Assembly: GCF_900101605.1 (NCBI RefSeq)
Contig: NZ_FMUR01000003.1
Coordinates: 325,213-389,212, forward strand
Direction: 5' to 3'
Source: Butyrivibrio hungatei
GTDB lineage: Bacteria; Bacillota; Clostridia; Lachnospirales; Lachnospiraceae
Length of the DNA: 64,000 nucleotides
The translations under genes were made by a program, and so were the position numbers. Each line of letters starts with the position of its first letter. Within the stretch, counting starts at the first letter, position 1. Positions 51,727 to 59,414 of this stretch are shown in pieces. The notes beneath the pieces were generated by a model that was given only the letters and a program-made list of their open reading frames with translations, made no database searches and was not told where the DNA came from.

Positions 51727-53247
51727 TCATCTGAGCTTATGGAAAAATCCCGTATCATCGCTTTTACCTGAGAGCACCCCTCCGAGGTCACTTATTATAT
51801 CACCGGTTTTATTTGCAAACTGATACAGTGATTTGTCTGTATACCAGACATCGCCGTTCTTTACTGCTTTCATATCATTAAAGATCACATCGGTTTGCTT
51901 AAGTTCGGCAAGATCTGCGGGCGCATCCTCAATGGCAGCATTGTAAATAAGAATATCGACATCCCTCGCATAGTCGTAATACGCCTCAGTGCTCACGCTA
52001 AGATACGATGAATTTCCGTCTTTGTTATTTTCAGGCGGTGCAACGTACACTCCGCCTGCCTTCTCTACCATTTTGGCAAAGTAATCGTCTTTTCCCCTTG
52101 TATATATCAGATGTTCTGAATTTATGGAAAAAAAAGATACTGTTTTGCCCGAAAAATCAATATCATCAAGCAATGTAACTTTTACAATCTGCTCTGCAAA
52201 AGCCTGCTCCGCCTCTTTTTCTTTTCCCGTCAAAAGACCGTATATCTTTATCCACTCGCATCTTCCGAGCGGGTCCTGCTCATAACTCGATTTGTCGATA
52301 AAAACAGGGATTTCGAGCTGTTCAAGTTTCTCAATGACTTTAGGAGAATGAAGTATCATAGTCGATTCAATCGCAAGCTCGATGTCATCGGACACCATCA
52401 TCTCATAATTTGGCGCACTGTACTTCCCGCCGTATTTAAGTTTTCCTTCATCCATCATCTTTACGGCAGAATCTATGTACCAGTCGTCACGCTCAATACC
52501 TGAAAGGGCGATATTCTCTGTAGCTCCTATCGTATCAAACTGACACATTGCTCCCGATGCGGCAAGATAAATCTTATCAAGCGGCTGCTGTAAGATTTTC
52601 ATATCTTTTTCTTCTACTTTCGGGATTTCTTTTCCGTCAGGTACTATAAGATAATTTCTTCCGTCATCTATACTTATAACCGCGTAGCCGCCTGAATATC
52701 TGTGTATCCTGTAGCACTTTGCGAAGTTGTTATCATCGGTTGATTCATATGTAAGACCTGCTATCACAGGTGGTTTTTCAAGTTCAGATTCTGTTTTAAG
52801 CTTTACTTTCGTTTCTTTTGCAGATTCTTCTTCGATATTTGAATCATCTTTGGAATCGGAAACAGAAAAAGTAAGTGTGTAATCAATAAGATGTGGCTTA
52901 CTCATGGCTGTCGTATCAGCCTGAACATCCATCTTTTTATCAAGGACTATCGGAATCTCAAATTCAGAATTCCCATCTGTATTTACTTTATCATATCTTT
53001 GCCCGTCTACGATCATGTAGTCGTAATTCGGACTACTCCAAACAATCCTTGCCGTAAGTTTGCCTTTTTTGGCAGTTACAGTGCAAGGGCTTTCTACAGT
53101 TGCTCTTCCGCTTCCCCCCGTAAGAGTAACAGATGCGGCATATTCCCCATCTGAAATACTGCCGCATCCGATTACACTCATGGCAAAAAACAAAAGAATC
53201 AAAATGCTCTTTATGTAATTTACCGGTTTATTTTTATTTCTGTTCAT
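51727..53247 (-). CDS. Substrate-binding lipoprotein with N-terminal NEAT-like domain
   Basis: A 506-aa exported lipoprotein (lipobox SVIGC, Cys near residue 28). Residues about 32-135 form a beta-rich domain (DGEYAASVTLTGGSGR, TAKKGKLTARIVWSSPNYDY, FEIPIVLDKKMDVQADT) that is similar in pattern to the N-terminal domain of the adjacent CbiK. Residues about 185-506 match a BtuF/FepB-type binding protein (YLAASGAMCQFDTIGATENI, KVIEKLEQLEIPVFID, VYVAPPENNKDGNSSYLSVSTEAYYDYARDVDILIYN). With the BtuC/BtuD genes it completes an importer. The domain may bind a tetrapyrrole before handing it over (inference). 12 bp after cbiK. Confidence 0.85.
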   Translation of the reverse strand: MNRNKNKPVNYIKSILILLFFAMSVIGCGSISDGEYAASVTLTGGSGRATVESPCTVTAKKGKLTARIVWSSPNYDYMIVDGQRYDKVNTDGNSEFEIPIVLDKKMDVQADTTAMSKPHLIDYTLTFSVSDSKDDSNIEEESAKETKVKLKTESELEKPPVIAGLTYESTDDNNFAKCYRIHRYSGGYAVISIDDGRNYLIVPDGKEIPKVEEKDMKILQQPLDKIYLAASGAMCQFDTIGATENIALSGIERDDWYIDSAVKMMDEGKLKYGGKYSAPNYEMMVSDDIELAIESTMILHSPKVIEKLEQLEIPVFIDKSSYEQDPLGRCEWIKIYGLLTGKEKEAEQAFAEQIVKVTLLDDIDFSGKTVSFFSINSEHLIYTRGKDDYFAKMVEKAGGVYVAPPENNKDGNSSYLSVSTEAYYDYARDVDILIYNAAIEDAPADLAELKQTDVIFNDMKAVKNGDVWYTDKSLYQFANKTGDIISDLGGVLSGKSDDTGFFHKLR

Positions 53248-53259
53248 TGTGGTTTTTAT

Positions 53260-54879
53260 TTATTTGATAACCGCACCTGTGTGCTCAACATAGAGTTTCT
53301 GTACATCTGCAATTCTTCCGAGACCGCTGATCTGACAATCAATCTTTTCAAATGCACCCGATGCCTCGAATCCGCTCTTCCAAGAATCTGCATCATCGCC
53401 TGCCATATCGTTGTTTGCGTGATCTCCTGCAACAACCATGAGAGGACGAAGAACTACTTTCTTGTATCCTGCTGCCTTAACCTTCTCAATAACCTTGCTA
53501 AGCTCAGTCTCTTCAGGCTCGCCTTCTACTGTTCCGATGAATACGTTCTTATATCCAAGCTTATCCATCTGTGTCTGCATCTGGCTGTAAGTTACATTTG
53601 CTGTGTGTGATGTCCCATGTCCCATAAGAACAAATGCTGTGCCGTCCTTATCAGCAGCTTCGATGCTGTCAAACTTTGCTGTCTTAACCGCTTCTGCAAC
53701 AACTGCCTTTGCTACAGTTTCTTTATCCTTATTGATAACTGAAGCATCTTTTCCAACTTCACCAAGAAGAGGCTCTGCTACCGCCACCTTAGTAAATTTA
53801 CTCTCATATTTCTTAAGCGCATCCATAAGTTCGTCATACTCCGCACCGTGCATAAGGTGTGTGGGCTGAACGATAAGCTCTTTTACGCCGTTATTTACCG
53901 CTCTCTCAAGTGCCTGATCCACGTTGTCGATAGCTTCATTGTCTCTTGCAAGAACGTGGTTGATAATAATCTGTGCTGTGAAAGCTCTTCTTACCGCATA
54001 ATCAGGATAAGCTGCTGCAAGAGCCTTCTCTACTCCACTTATATCCTCAACCCTGCTTTCGTTAAAAGAAGTTCCAAAACTAACTACAAGAATCTCTTTA
54101 TCCCCAATCTTATCGGCATTGAGGGCATCATCCTTGGATGCATCGCCTGTATCTCTTCCAAAGTAATCAGGATCTGCTTCTTCACCTTCAACAAGTTCCT
54201 TCTGACTGTCTGTAAGCGCATCCCATGCTTTCTTTGCTTCGGCGCACTGTTCATCAGTCTTATCTGTACGCTCCTGAACATAGATAGCATCGATCAGCTT
54301 TGCAACATTATCAGCTGCTGCCTGATCTTCATCCGAAGCTTCGGGCTTAACATCAGAAACAGAAACCTTATGGTCGTACCATTTTTCCTTTTTTCCAATA
54401 AGTGCCACATCAAACTCCTCATCGATTGCAGGAACGGGAATATCGAAGCCATTAACTTCTTCTGTTGTTCCATCTTCATAAGTTACTGTATCATTTGTAG
54501 GCTGAAGGAGCTCTGCTCCCTCCTTCTGCGCATCCTCTGCAGTTCCGCAGAACAGATTTAAAATACCATTTGATGCAAGTGATACGTGGATTGTCATCTT
54601 ACCGTCTTTAACAGTAAGTGTTCCTTTTCCGTCATTTGCTTCATTTACATGGAACATTGAGCTGTCTGTGTTAAAAGAAGCTGTGTAAGTTCCGTCTGCA
54701 AGCTCTCCGTTTGCCGATTCTGCATCTGAAGCTTCTGAAGATGCCGCATTTGTCTCTTCAGATGACACTTCTGCAGACGCTCCGTCAGCAGGTGCCTCAG
54801 TCTGTGCCTTGCCGCATCCTGCAAACATTGATACACACAATGCCGTTGCAAGTAGTAATGCAAGAGTTTTCTTTTTCAT
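53260..54879 (-). CDS. cbiK: Exported sirohydrochlorin cobaltochelatase CbiK
   Basis: A 539-aa lipoprotein: signal peptide with lipobox MFAGC (Cys22), a Ser/Glu/Ala linker, a NEAT-like beta domain (about 60-180; DGTYTASFNTDSS, TLTVKDGKMTIHVSL, FDIPVPAIDEEFDV), a short helical segment (about 190-250) and a full CbiK chelatase (about 265-539; LVVSFGTSFNESR, VQPTHLMHGAEYD, VLMGHGTSHTAN with catalytic His, VEGEPE, HANNDMAGDD with the second His). CbiK inserts Co2+ into sirohydrochlorin. Standard CbiK is about 260-270 aa and cytoplasmic; exported forms are known in Desulfovibrio. The ATG at 54879 has GGAGG 6 nt upstream; the 77-codon upstream extension lies in the leader. First gene of the B12 operon. 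Confidence 0.93.
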   Translation of the reverse strand: MKKKTLALLLATALCVSMFAGCGKAQTEAPADGASAEVSSEETNAASSEASDAESANGELADGTYTASFNTDSSMFHVNEANDGKGTLTVKDGKMTIHVSLASNGILNLFCGTAEDAQKEGAELLQPTNDTVTYEDGTTEEVNGFDIPVPAIDEEFDVALIGKKEKWYDHKVSVSDVKPEASDEDQAAADNVAKLIDAIYVQERTDKTDEQCAEAKKAWDALTDSQKELVEGEEADPDYFGRDTGDASKDDALNADKIGDKEILVVSFGTSFNESRVEDISGVEKALAAAYPDYAVRRAFTAQIIINHVLARDNEAIDNVDQALERAVNNGVKELIVQPTHLMHGAEYDELMDALKKYESKFTKVAVAEPLLGEVGKDASVINKDKETVAKAVVAEAVKTAKFDSIEAADKDGTAFVLMGHGTSHTANVTYSQMQTQMDKLGYKNVFIGTVEGEPEETELSKVIEKVKAAGYKKVVLRPLMVVAGDHANNDMAGDDADSWKSGFEASGAFEKIDCQISGLGRIADVQKLYVEHTGAVIK

Positions 54880-54934
54880 AATAGTCCTCCGTGAAAAATA
54901 TGTATGATTACGAAAGCCGTTGAGAAATGAGGTG

Positions 54935-54979
54935 TAGCGGAGCGGTTTTATATCACAAGAAAGAATTTTCCTATGATAA
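54935..54979. repeat. Interspersed hairpin repeat, copy 1
   Basis: AGCGGAGCG followed by T-rich bases and an imperfect inverted repeat (TATCACAAG ... CTATGATA) matches a second copy at 56805-56849 over about 43 bp with few changes. It lies in the long leader of cbiK. A further hairpin AAGAGTCGC/GCGACTCTT lies beside it (about 54985-55005). Confidence 0.65.
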
Positions 54980-55065
54980 GATAAAGAGTCGCTTGCGACT
55001 CTTTCGCGCGCGAGCGGTATTGCAAAGCAATTATCTACCATTCCGCGAGCTGCGCATCCTTGCGG

Positions 55066-55122
55066 AGCTCTTTTTATTGAATAGGAATTTCGGAGAAATT
55101 TCCTATTCAATAAAAAAGCTCG
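55066..55122. repeat. Long hairpin in the cbiK leader
   Basis: TTTTTATTGAATAGGAA (from 55071) and its inverse TTCCTATTCAATAAAAA (to 55116) enclose a 4-6 nt loop and are flanked by GAGCTC/GAGCTT. It follows terminator 2 on the minus strand and shares its T-rich stretch, so the alternative pairing may compete with that terminator. It also follows a GCGGAGC word, like the interspersed repeats at 54935 and 56805. Confidence 0.6.
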
Positions 55123-55141
55123 TGCTTATTGTTACACGAGC
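55112..55141 (-). terminator. Riboswitch terminator 2 (cbiK leader)
   Basis: GCTCGTG and CACGAGC form a perfect 7-bp stem on the minus strand, extended by GAG, followed by six T residues. It lies downstream of the cobalamin riboswitch and upstream of cbiK. Confidence 0.85.
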
Positions 55142-55167
55142 TCTAAATCCATACGATATAAAATGCG

Positions 55168-55199
55168 CAAAAAACCAATTTGCTGCGTTTTACAGCAAA
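55168..55199 (-). terminator. Riboswitch terminator 1 (cbiK leader)
   Basis: TTTGCTG and CAGCAAA pair across a 7-nt loop (55179-55199), followed on the minus strand by TTGGTTTTTT. It immediately follows the riboswitch kissing-loop region, so it is the likely cobalamin-controlled terminator. Confidence 0.8.
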
Positions 55200-55505
55200 C
55201 CATTTCTTCGTACAACCAGTTCCTCGTGGCTTGGGTATCCCATGTACAGCGACAGGCAGGTCTCCCGGCTGATTGATTGGTATACATTCTTGAACATGAT
55301 GTTCAAGAATGTATCAACCAAGCCAATTAGAATCGACTTTGTCGATGAGGCTTGGTTGACTCTTGAATCACTTTCTCACGAAATCCGCAACCAGTGCGGA
55401 TTTCTGTAATTTCATTCAAGAAGTCATAAACTTTCGAATCACGGTGACGAGTTCGTGCAGGATTTGCACCTGCTTCCCTTTTCACCCACAGTTTGATATA
55501 GAACA
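55200..55505 (-). promoter_or_regulatory. Adenosylcobalamin riboswitch, expanded arms
   Basis: On the minus strand the 5' core is GGGAAGCAGGTGCAAATCC..GC, followed by CTCGTCACCGTGA, and the B12 box AGCCGGGAGACCTGCCTGTC lies at about 55250-55269. Between them are two long stem-loops (AAATCCGCA/TGCGGATTT, and a large arm built from CCAAGCC/GGCTTGG and ACATTCTTGAAC/GTTCAAGAATGT) not in the minimal aptamer. CTCGT in loop 5 (55447-55451) is complementary to ACGAG (55223-55227), a candidate kissing loop. Cobalamin would repress the operon that makes it. Confidence 0.93.
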
Positions 55506-55720
55506 AAAGTCAATTTGCGCTTCCCTAGCAGGTTGCCTTGCACATCACTTTTTTTCATTGGAAATTTAAGAAACAATTCTCAATAAACATCAAACTGCGG
55601 ACACCTTCCGCTTCTTATAAAATTTTCATCACATATAATAGCACATCTTTTTAGAAAAAGGCTATATTATTGTTACTATTCTTGTTTTCGGGTTTTTCTT
55701 TTCCTCAGGATTATTGCATG

Positions 55721-56030
55721 AAAACAGATAAATGGTGTCACTTATTCAAGTCTTATCTGTGTTTTGGGGCTCTTTTTCCCGGATTTTTTCGCTAAACACA
55801 GATAAGGATATTCACTTCTACAGTTCTTATCTGTGTTTTCCTGCTATTTTCCTCGAAATTCTTCGTTCAAACACAGATAAATGATATTACCGGCTCAATT
55901 CTGATCTGTGTTTTCCGTTTTTTTCTCCGAAATTTCTCGCTAAAACACAGATAAATGATATCGCTGACTCAATTCCAATCTGTGTTCTCCGTATTTTTCT
56001 CCGAAATTTCTCGCTAAAACACAGATAACA
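55721..56030. repeat. Tandem array 1: 74-bp units with ACACAGAT/ATCTGTGT hairpins
   Basis: The word ACAGATA starts at 55724, 55798, 55873, 55947 and 56021, giving periods of 74, 75, 74 and 74 bp. In each full unit AAACACAGATAA is followed about 22 bp later by its inverse TTATCTGTGTTT (slightly degenerate in units 3 and 4), so each unit folds as a hairpin of about 43 nt, then a pyrimidine-rich linker of about 31 nt (TTTTTTCTCCGAAATTTCTCGC in later units). Unit length is not a multiple of three and no ORF explains it. It begins 16 bp after the lipoprotein gene stop. The 55580-55720 gap holds nothing else recognised. Confidence 0.9.
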
Positions 56031-56046
56031 ATTTTGCTTTACGCAC

Positions 56047-56580
56047 TTACTCACATCTGCTAAGTGAAGCACCCCCTCTGTACGCGTCAGGATACTCCTC
56101 TTCATTCCAGGTCTCATAGTATTCGAGAATATTGCTGTCACTCTCTGAAGTCTGGTATGTATACTTTACTCCGGTTGATGCTGTTGCTTGTATTACGCAC
56201 TTTTCGCCGAATAACATCGACTCAATCTTATCGACATGATCTACAACAAACTCTTCATCTTTAAGATGGCCGTATTTTATCTCGTTTTCAGTAAACTCAA
56301 CATAAAACTCCGGCTGCATACTTCCATCGGCTTCATAAGACATTGATGCAGTCTGCCATCTGCCATCCAATTGTGCATTATAATCTTTAAGAACTGATAC
56401 AAGGCCATCTGCCGAATCTTCATTTGCTTCCCGGGAAATATTATCAGATGTAGAGCCATCGTCAGCCCCATCATCGTATATCTCCTCAATTGTCTCAGCG
56501 ATATCTTTTTCTTTTTTGCCGCAGCTCATCATCGATAATGCAGTAATAGTCAAAACAAGGGTTAACGCCACTCTTCTCAT
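56047..56580 (-). CDS. Lipoprotein of unknown function
   Basis: A 177-aa exported lipoprotein (signal peptide, lipobox SMMSC near residue 20), an Asp/Glu/Ser-rich linker (to about 60) and a beta-rich domain (DGRWQTASMSYEADGSMQPEFYVEFTENEI...) resembling small lipocalin-like or copper-resistance-like folds only in general pattern; no family assigned. AGGAGAGA lies upstream of the ATG. It stands alone, with tandem array 1 directly 3' of it. Confidence 0.75.
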   Translation of the reverse strand: MRRVALTLVLTITALSMMSCGKKEKDIAETIEEIYDDGADDGSTSDNISREANEDSADGLVSVLKDYNAQLDGRWQTASMSYEADGSMQPEFYVEFTENEIKYGHLKDEEFVVDHVDKIESMLFGEKCVIQATASTGVKYTYQTSESDSNILEYYETWNEEEYPDAYRGGASLSRCE

Positions 56581-56804
56581 ATCTTTTCTCTCCTAAATCA
56601 ATTTTTACCTTATGTTACCATTATACCCACAAATAACTCCATCTCTAGTTTAACCATAGTATCACGTTATAATCAAGTTCTGTCCTGTCGCCAATATTCT
56701 ACAGAGATGCAAAAGCCACTTTAATCGCCGATGCACATAAGTCTTAGCATGAATGATTCATCTGCGCATCCATACTCTGTATGGCACGCACTAGTACTTA
56801 GCTC

Positions 56805-56849
56805 AAGCGGAGCGCTTTTTGTATCATAGGAAAGAAATTGCTATGATAT
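56805..56849. repeat. Interspersed hairpin repeat, copy 2
   Basis: AGCGGAGCG, then T-rich bases, then a perfect inverted repeat TATCATAG ... CTATGATA. It matches the copy at 54935-54979. It lies in the 322-bp gap 56581-56902, next to the SDR terminator; the remainder of the gap shows no gene. Confidence 0.7.
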
Positions 56850-56850
56850 G

Positions 56851-56887
56851 AAAAAACAATCCCGGAGGCTGTCCGGGATTGTTTTTT
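56851..56887. terminator. Terminator of the SDR gene
   Basis: AAAAAACAATCCCGGA and TCCGGGATTGTTTTTT form a perfect 16-bp stem around a 5-nt loop, with T runs on both strands. Confidence 0.92.
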
Positions 56888-56902
56888 CACAATTTTGCAC
56901 TT

Positions 56903-57682
56903 TTACATGGCCGTATATCCGCCGTCAACGGGAAGGATAACTCCATTTACATATGTACTTGCCGGAGATGAAAGGAAGATTGCCGCACTGTCAAGCTCTC
57001 CTTCTTTTCCATAGCGCTGCATGGGAATCATTGTTCGCGCGTACTGCTGGAAGAACTCGCTGTCCAAAGTTTCTTTTGTAAGCGGTGTTTCAAAATATCC
57101 GGGACAGATCGCATTTACCGTAATGCCCTTATTTCCCCACTCGGAAGCAAGCGCTCTTGTAAGATTGACTACACCACCCTTTGCTGCATGATATGCAACC
57201 GCAGGAGCAATGTTATTTCCAACAAGTCCGTACATGGAAGCAATATTTATAATTCTGCCATATGTAGCGGGAATCATTGCTTTCTTTGCAACCGCTCTTG
57301 CCATTTTGAAACTTCCTGTAAGATCTATCGCAACTTCACCTTCAAATTGCGAGTCTTCAACATTCTCGGCAACTGTAGCTCCCGATCCCGTGCCTGCATT
57401 GTTGATAAGAATATCAATTCTTCCAAATTTCTGCATCACAATATCAACAGCATTTTCTACGTTTTCTGTGCTTGTGATATCACATGTAACGCCTATCGCC
57501 TTAACCTTATACTTTTCAGCGATCTCTTTTGCAACCTCATCAATAAGATTTTTACGACGGGCAACAGCTACGATATTGCATCCCTGTGATGCAAGCGCTT
57601 TAGCCATCTGCACTCCGAGTCCCGAGGAACATCCTGTGATAAGTGCCACTCTCTCTGTTAAGTCAAAATAATTTTTTTCCAT
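56903..57682 (-). CDS. Short-chain dehydrogenase/reductase (gluconate 5-dehydrogenase-like)
   Basis: A 259-aa classical SDR. Seen: the NAD(P) loop TGCSSGLG, NNAGTG, catalytic Ser in IINIASMYG, the YHAAKGG catalytic Tyr-Lys, and the C-terminal GVILPVDGGYTAM. Sequence pattern fits the gluconate 5-dehydrogenase/3-ketoacyl reductase group; the substrate cannot be told by eye. The ATG at 57682 has no good ribosome binding site; a 22-codon ORF with a strong one overlaps its start (57658-57726). Confidence 0.9.
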   Translation of the reverse strand: MEKNYFDLTERVALITGCSSGLGVQMAKALASQGCNIVAVARRKNLIDEVAKEIAEKYKVKAIGVTCDITSTENVENAVDIVMQKFGRIDILINNAGTGSGATVAENVEDSQFEGEVAIDLTGSFKMARAVAKKAMIPATYGRIINIASMYGLVGNNIAPAVAYHAAKGGVVNLTRALASEWGNKGITVNAICPGYFETPLTKETLDSEFFQQYARTMIPMQRYGKEGELDSAAIFLSSPASTYVNGVILPVDGGYTAM

Positions 57683-57726
57683 GTTTTTTCGTATTGTCCG
57701 ATTACTATTGTGATAGATCCGGACAT
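57658..57726 (-). CDS. 22-codon leader ORF overlapping the SDR start
   Basis: On the minus strand an ATG at 57726 preceded by AGGAAAGGGG opens a 22-codon frame (MSGSITIVIGQYEKTWKKII...) that ends with TAA at 57658, 24 nt inside the SDR gene and in a different frame. The SDR gene lacks its own ribosome binding site, so this ORF may couple translation. Coding conservation is not known. Confidence 0.4.
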   Translation of the reverse strand: MSGSITIVIGQYEKTWKKIILT

Positions 57727-57836
57727 ACTTCCCCTTTCCTAAAATTATGTTATATTAAGGGCTTATGCAAGCTACCGTAATATCAAAATAGTCTATTCGC
57801 AGTGTACCGTTTCAACGCTGCATTCTCTTATTAAAA

Positions 57837-58201
57837 TATGCCTTACATCATGATTTTCATTCTATTGAGGCATACTTTCACTTATTCAGCCTCGCATCAT
57901 CTTCGTATTGTATGCCCTACATCATGATTTTCGTTCTCTTGAGGCATACTTTCTCTTGTTCTGGCTCACATTTTCTTCATAACGTATGCCCAACATCATG
58001 ATTTTCGTTCTTTTAAGGCATATTTTCCCTTATTCAGCCTCGCATTTTCTTCGTATTGTATGCCCTACATCATGATTTTCGTTCTCTTAAGGCATATTTT
58101 CTCTTGTTCCGCTTCGCATCATCTTCGTATTGTATGCCTTACATCATGATTTTCATTCTCTTGAGGCATACTTTCTCTTATTCAGCCTCGCAACCTTTAC
58201 C
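57837..58201. repeat. Tandem array 2: 74-bp units with TATGCC/GGCATA hairpins
   Basis: The word ACATCATGATTTT starts at 57845, 57919, 57993, 58067 and 58141, exactly 74 bp apart, five units. In each unit TATGCC is followed about 25 bp later by GGCATA (hairpin of about 37 nt), then a pyrimidine-rich linker (CTTTCTCTTATTCAGCC then TCGCATCATCTTCGTATTG, about 37 nt). Linkers in arrays 1 and 2 share a TTTTCTC...TCGC flavour. Unit length is not divisible by three. It lies between the SDR promoter region and the stop of the HMA-domain gene at 58262. Confidence 0.9.
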
Positions 58202-58261
58202 TAGCGCCCCTATAATGCACCTTTACACAATGCATGCTCCGGCTGCTTGGCGTGTTCTTCC

Positions 58262-58618
58262 TCATTTCTCCGTAATTGTATATCCCAAAGCTTCAATATC
58301 TTTGGTAAAAGAGCTGTCGTCAACTTCCCTATCGTAGCTGACAACCGCCTCTTTTTTTCTTAAATTGACTTTGGCTGAAACGCCGTCAATTCTGTTTATT
58401 GCGCGCTTAACTCGGTTTACACAGTTTTCACAGTGCATTCCTTCTATTTCAAACACTTTAGTCTTTATAACAGGACCGGCAAGCTCTTTGTCCGGTTCTT
58501 TCACTGTAGAGCCGCCACCTCCGCAGCAACCTCCTTCACCCTTAAAGTGTTTAATCGCTCCGCTAAAAGCCGCGAACAAAATCATTGCCAAAATCGCTGC
58601 TATTATAATATTTGACAT
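58262..58618 (-). CDS. FeoB-associated Cys-rich membrane protein fused to an HMA domain
   Basis: A 118-aa protein. One membrane helix (residues 1-22, MSNIIIAAILAMILFAAFSG) is followed by a short Gly/Cys cluster GGCCGGGG, a pattern of FeoB-associated cysteine-rich membrane proteins. The C-terminal 70 residues are a heavy-metal-associated domain with GMHCENC (Cys-x-x-Cys) that would bind a transition metal such as Cu, Zn or Fe. The ATG at 58618 has GAGG 8 nt upstream and avoids an unlikely N-terminal extension. It is downstream of the methyltransferase in the feoB gene cluster. Confidence 0.82.
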   Translation of the reverse strand: MSNIIIAAILAMILFAAFSGAIKHFKGEGGCCGGGGSTVKEPDKELAGPVIKTKVFEIEGMHCENCVNRVKRAINRIDGVSAKVNLRKKEAVVSYDREVDDSSFTKDIEALGYTITEK

Positions 58619-58715
58619 ACTCAGTACCTCACGAATATATATGTGTAATTTCATTTGAGAAGTCATCAAATGTAAATTTAGACACCTTATAATATACGAA
58701 TTGCTTATTCCTTTA

Positions 58716-59336
58716 TCACTTCTTTGCGATAACCGTTATCCACGGCTTGTTTCCATGATGATCCGCAACAACATTCTTAAATCCGGCTCCTTTAAGCGCA
58801 CTCTTGATATCATCGATCGTATGACATTTCATGCCTTCAACAATCTTCTCAAATCCAAGACTTGCCTTGTCCATTCCGTCAGATTCATTTACGATCATGA
58901 ATGTTCCACCGGGCTTAAGCGCCTTATTCACTTCACCAAAACATTTCTCAAGTCCCGGCCAAAAATAAATGGTCTCAAAAGCCGTAGCAAGATCAAACTG
59001 CTCATTCATATTAAGCTCGGCAACATTCCCCTTCTGCACCTTACATCTTCCACTCGCTATCATATCCGCGTTAAATGCCTTGGCCTTCTCAACAGATAAC
59101 TCCGAATAATCAATTGCAGTAAGCTTAGAAGAAGGATATTTCTTCATAAGCGCAGATGCATTTCTTCCGCCTCCGCACCCAACTTCCAAAATTTCATCCG
59201 GCGCAATTGTCTGAAGGTGCGACATTCCCCAGTCAGCCATCTTCGCATGTCCGCCGTTCATAGTATCAATCATCATCTTTCCCAGAAAGCCTTCCGGTTT
59301 ACTCACCTGATTTACATACTTTTTAAATAATCCCAT
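58716..59336 (-). CDS. SAM-dependent class I methyltransferase
   Basis: A 206-aa methyltransferase. Seen: the SAM loop ILEVGCGGGRNA, LTAIDYSELSVEKAK, the substrate-loop DLATAFETIYFWPG, and KPGGTFMIVNES. The ATG at 59336 is preferred; the frame begins with a TTG at 59408. It follows the permease stop and shares the transcript with the ABC transporter. The acceptor molecule is unknown. Confidence 0.83.
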   Translation of the reverse strand: MGLFKKYVNQVSKPEGFLGKMMIDTMNGGHAKMADWGMSHLQTIAPDEILEVGCGGGRNASALMKKYPSSKLTAIDYSELSVEKAKAFNADMIASGRCKVQKGNVAELNMNEQFDLATAFETIYFWPGLEKCFGEVNKALKPGGTFMIVNESDGMDKASLGFEKIVEGMKCHTIDDIKSALKGAGFKNVVADHHGNKPWITVIAKK

Positions 59337-59414
59337 ATTTTTTTCATCCTCATCTTTTTTATCCGGCAAGCTCAAACTTGCATAGTTCACATCGAATAAT
59401 TTACCCAAAATCTG

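Noticed and set aside
54880..55110. 77-codon N-terminal extension of cbiK
   Set aside because: It runs through leader hairpins, lacks a ribosome binding site, and a perfect lipoprotein signal peptide with GGAGG begins at 54879.
54927..55409. Plus-strand ORF across the cbiK leader
   Set aside because: It is antisense to the cobalamin riboswitch and hairpins and has no family resemblance.
55721..58201. CRISPR array
   Set aside because: The periodic sequence includes the linkers, which are also repeated; there are no unique spacers of constant length and no cas genes.
58056..58337. Plus-strand ORF within tandem array 2
   Set aside because: The 74-bp unit is not a multiple of three and the ORF ends inside the HMA-domain gene; it is an array by-product.
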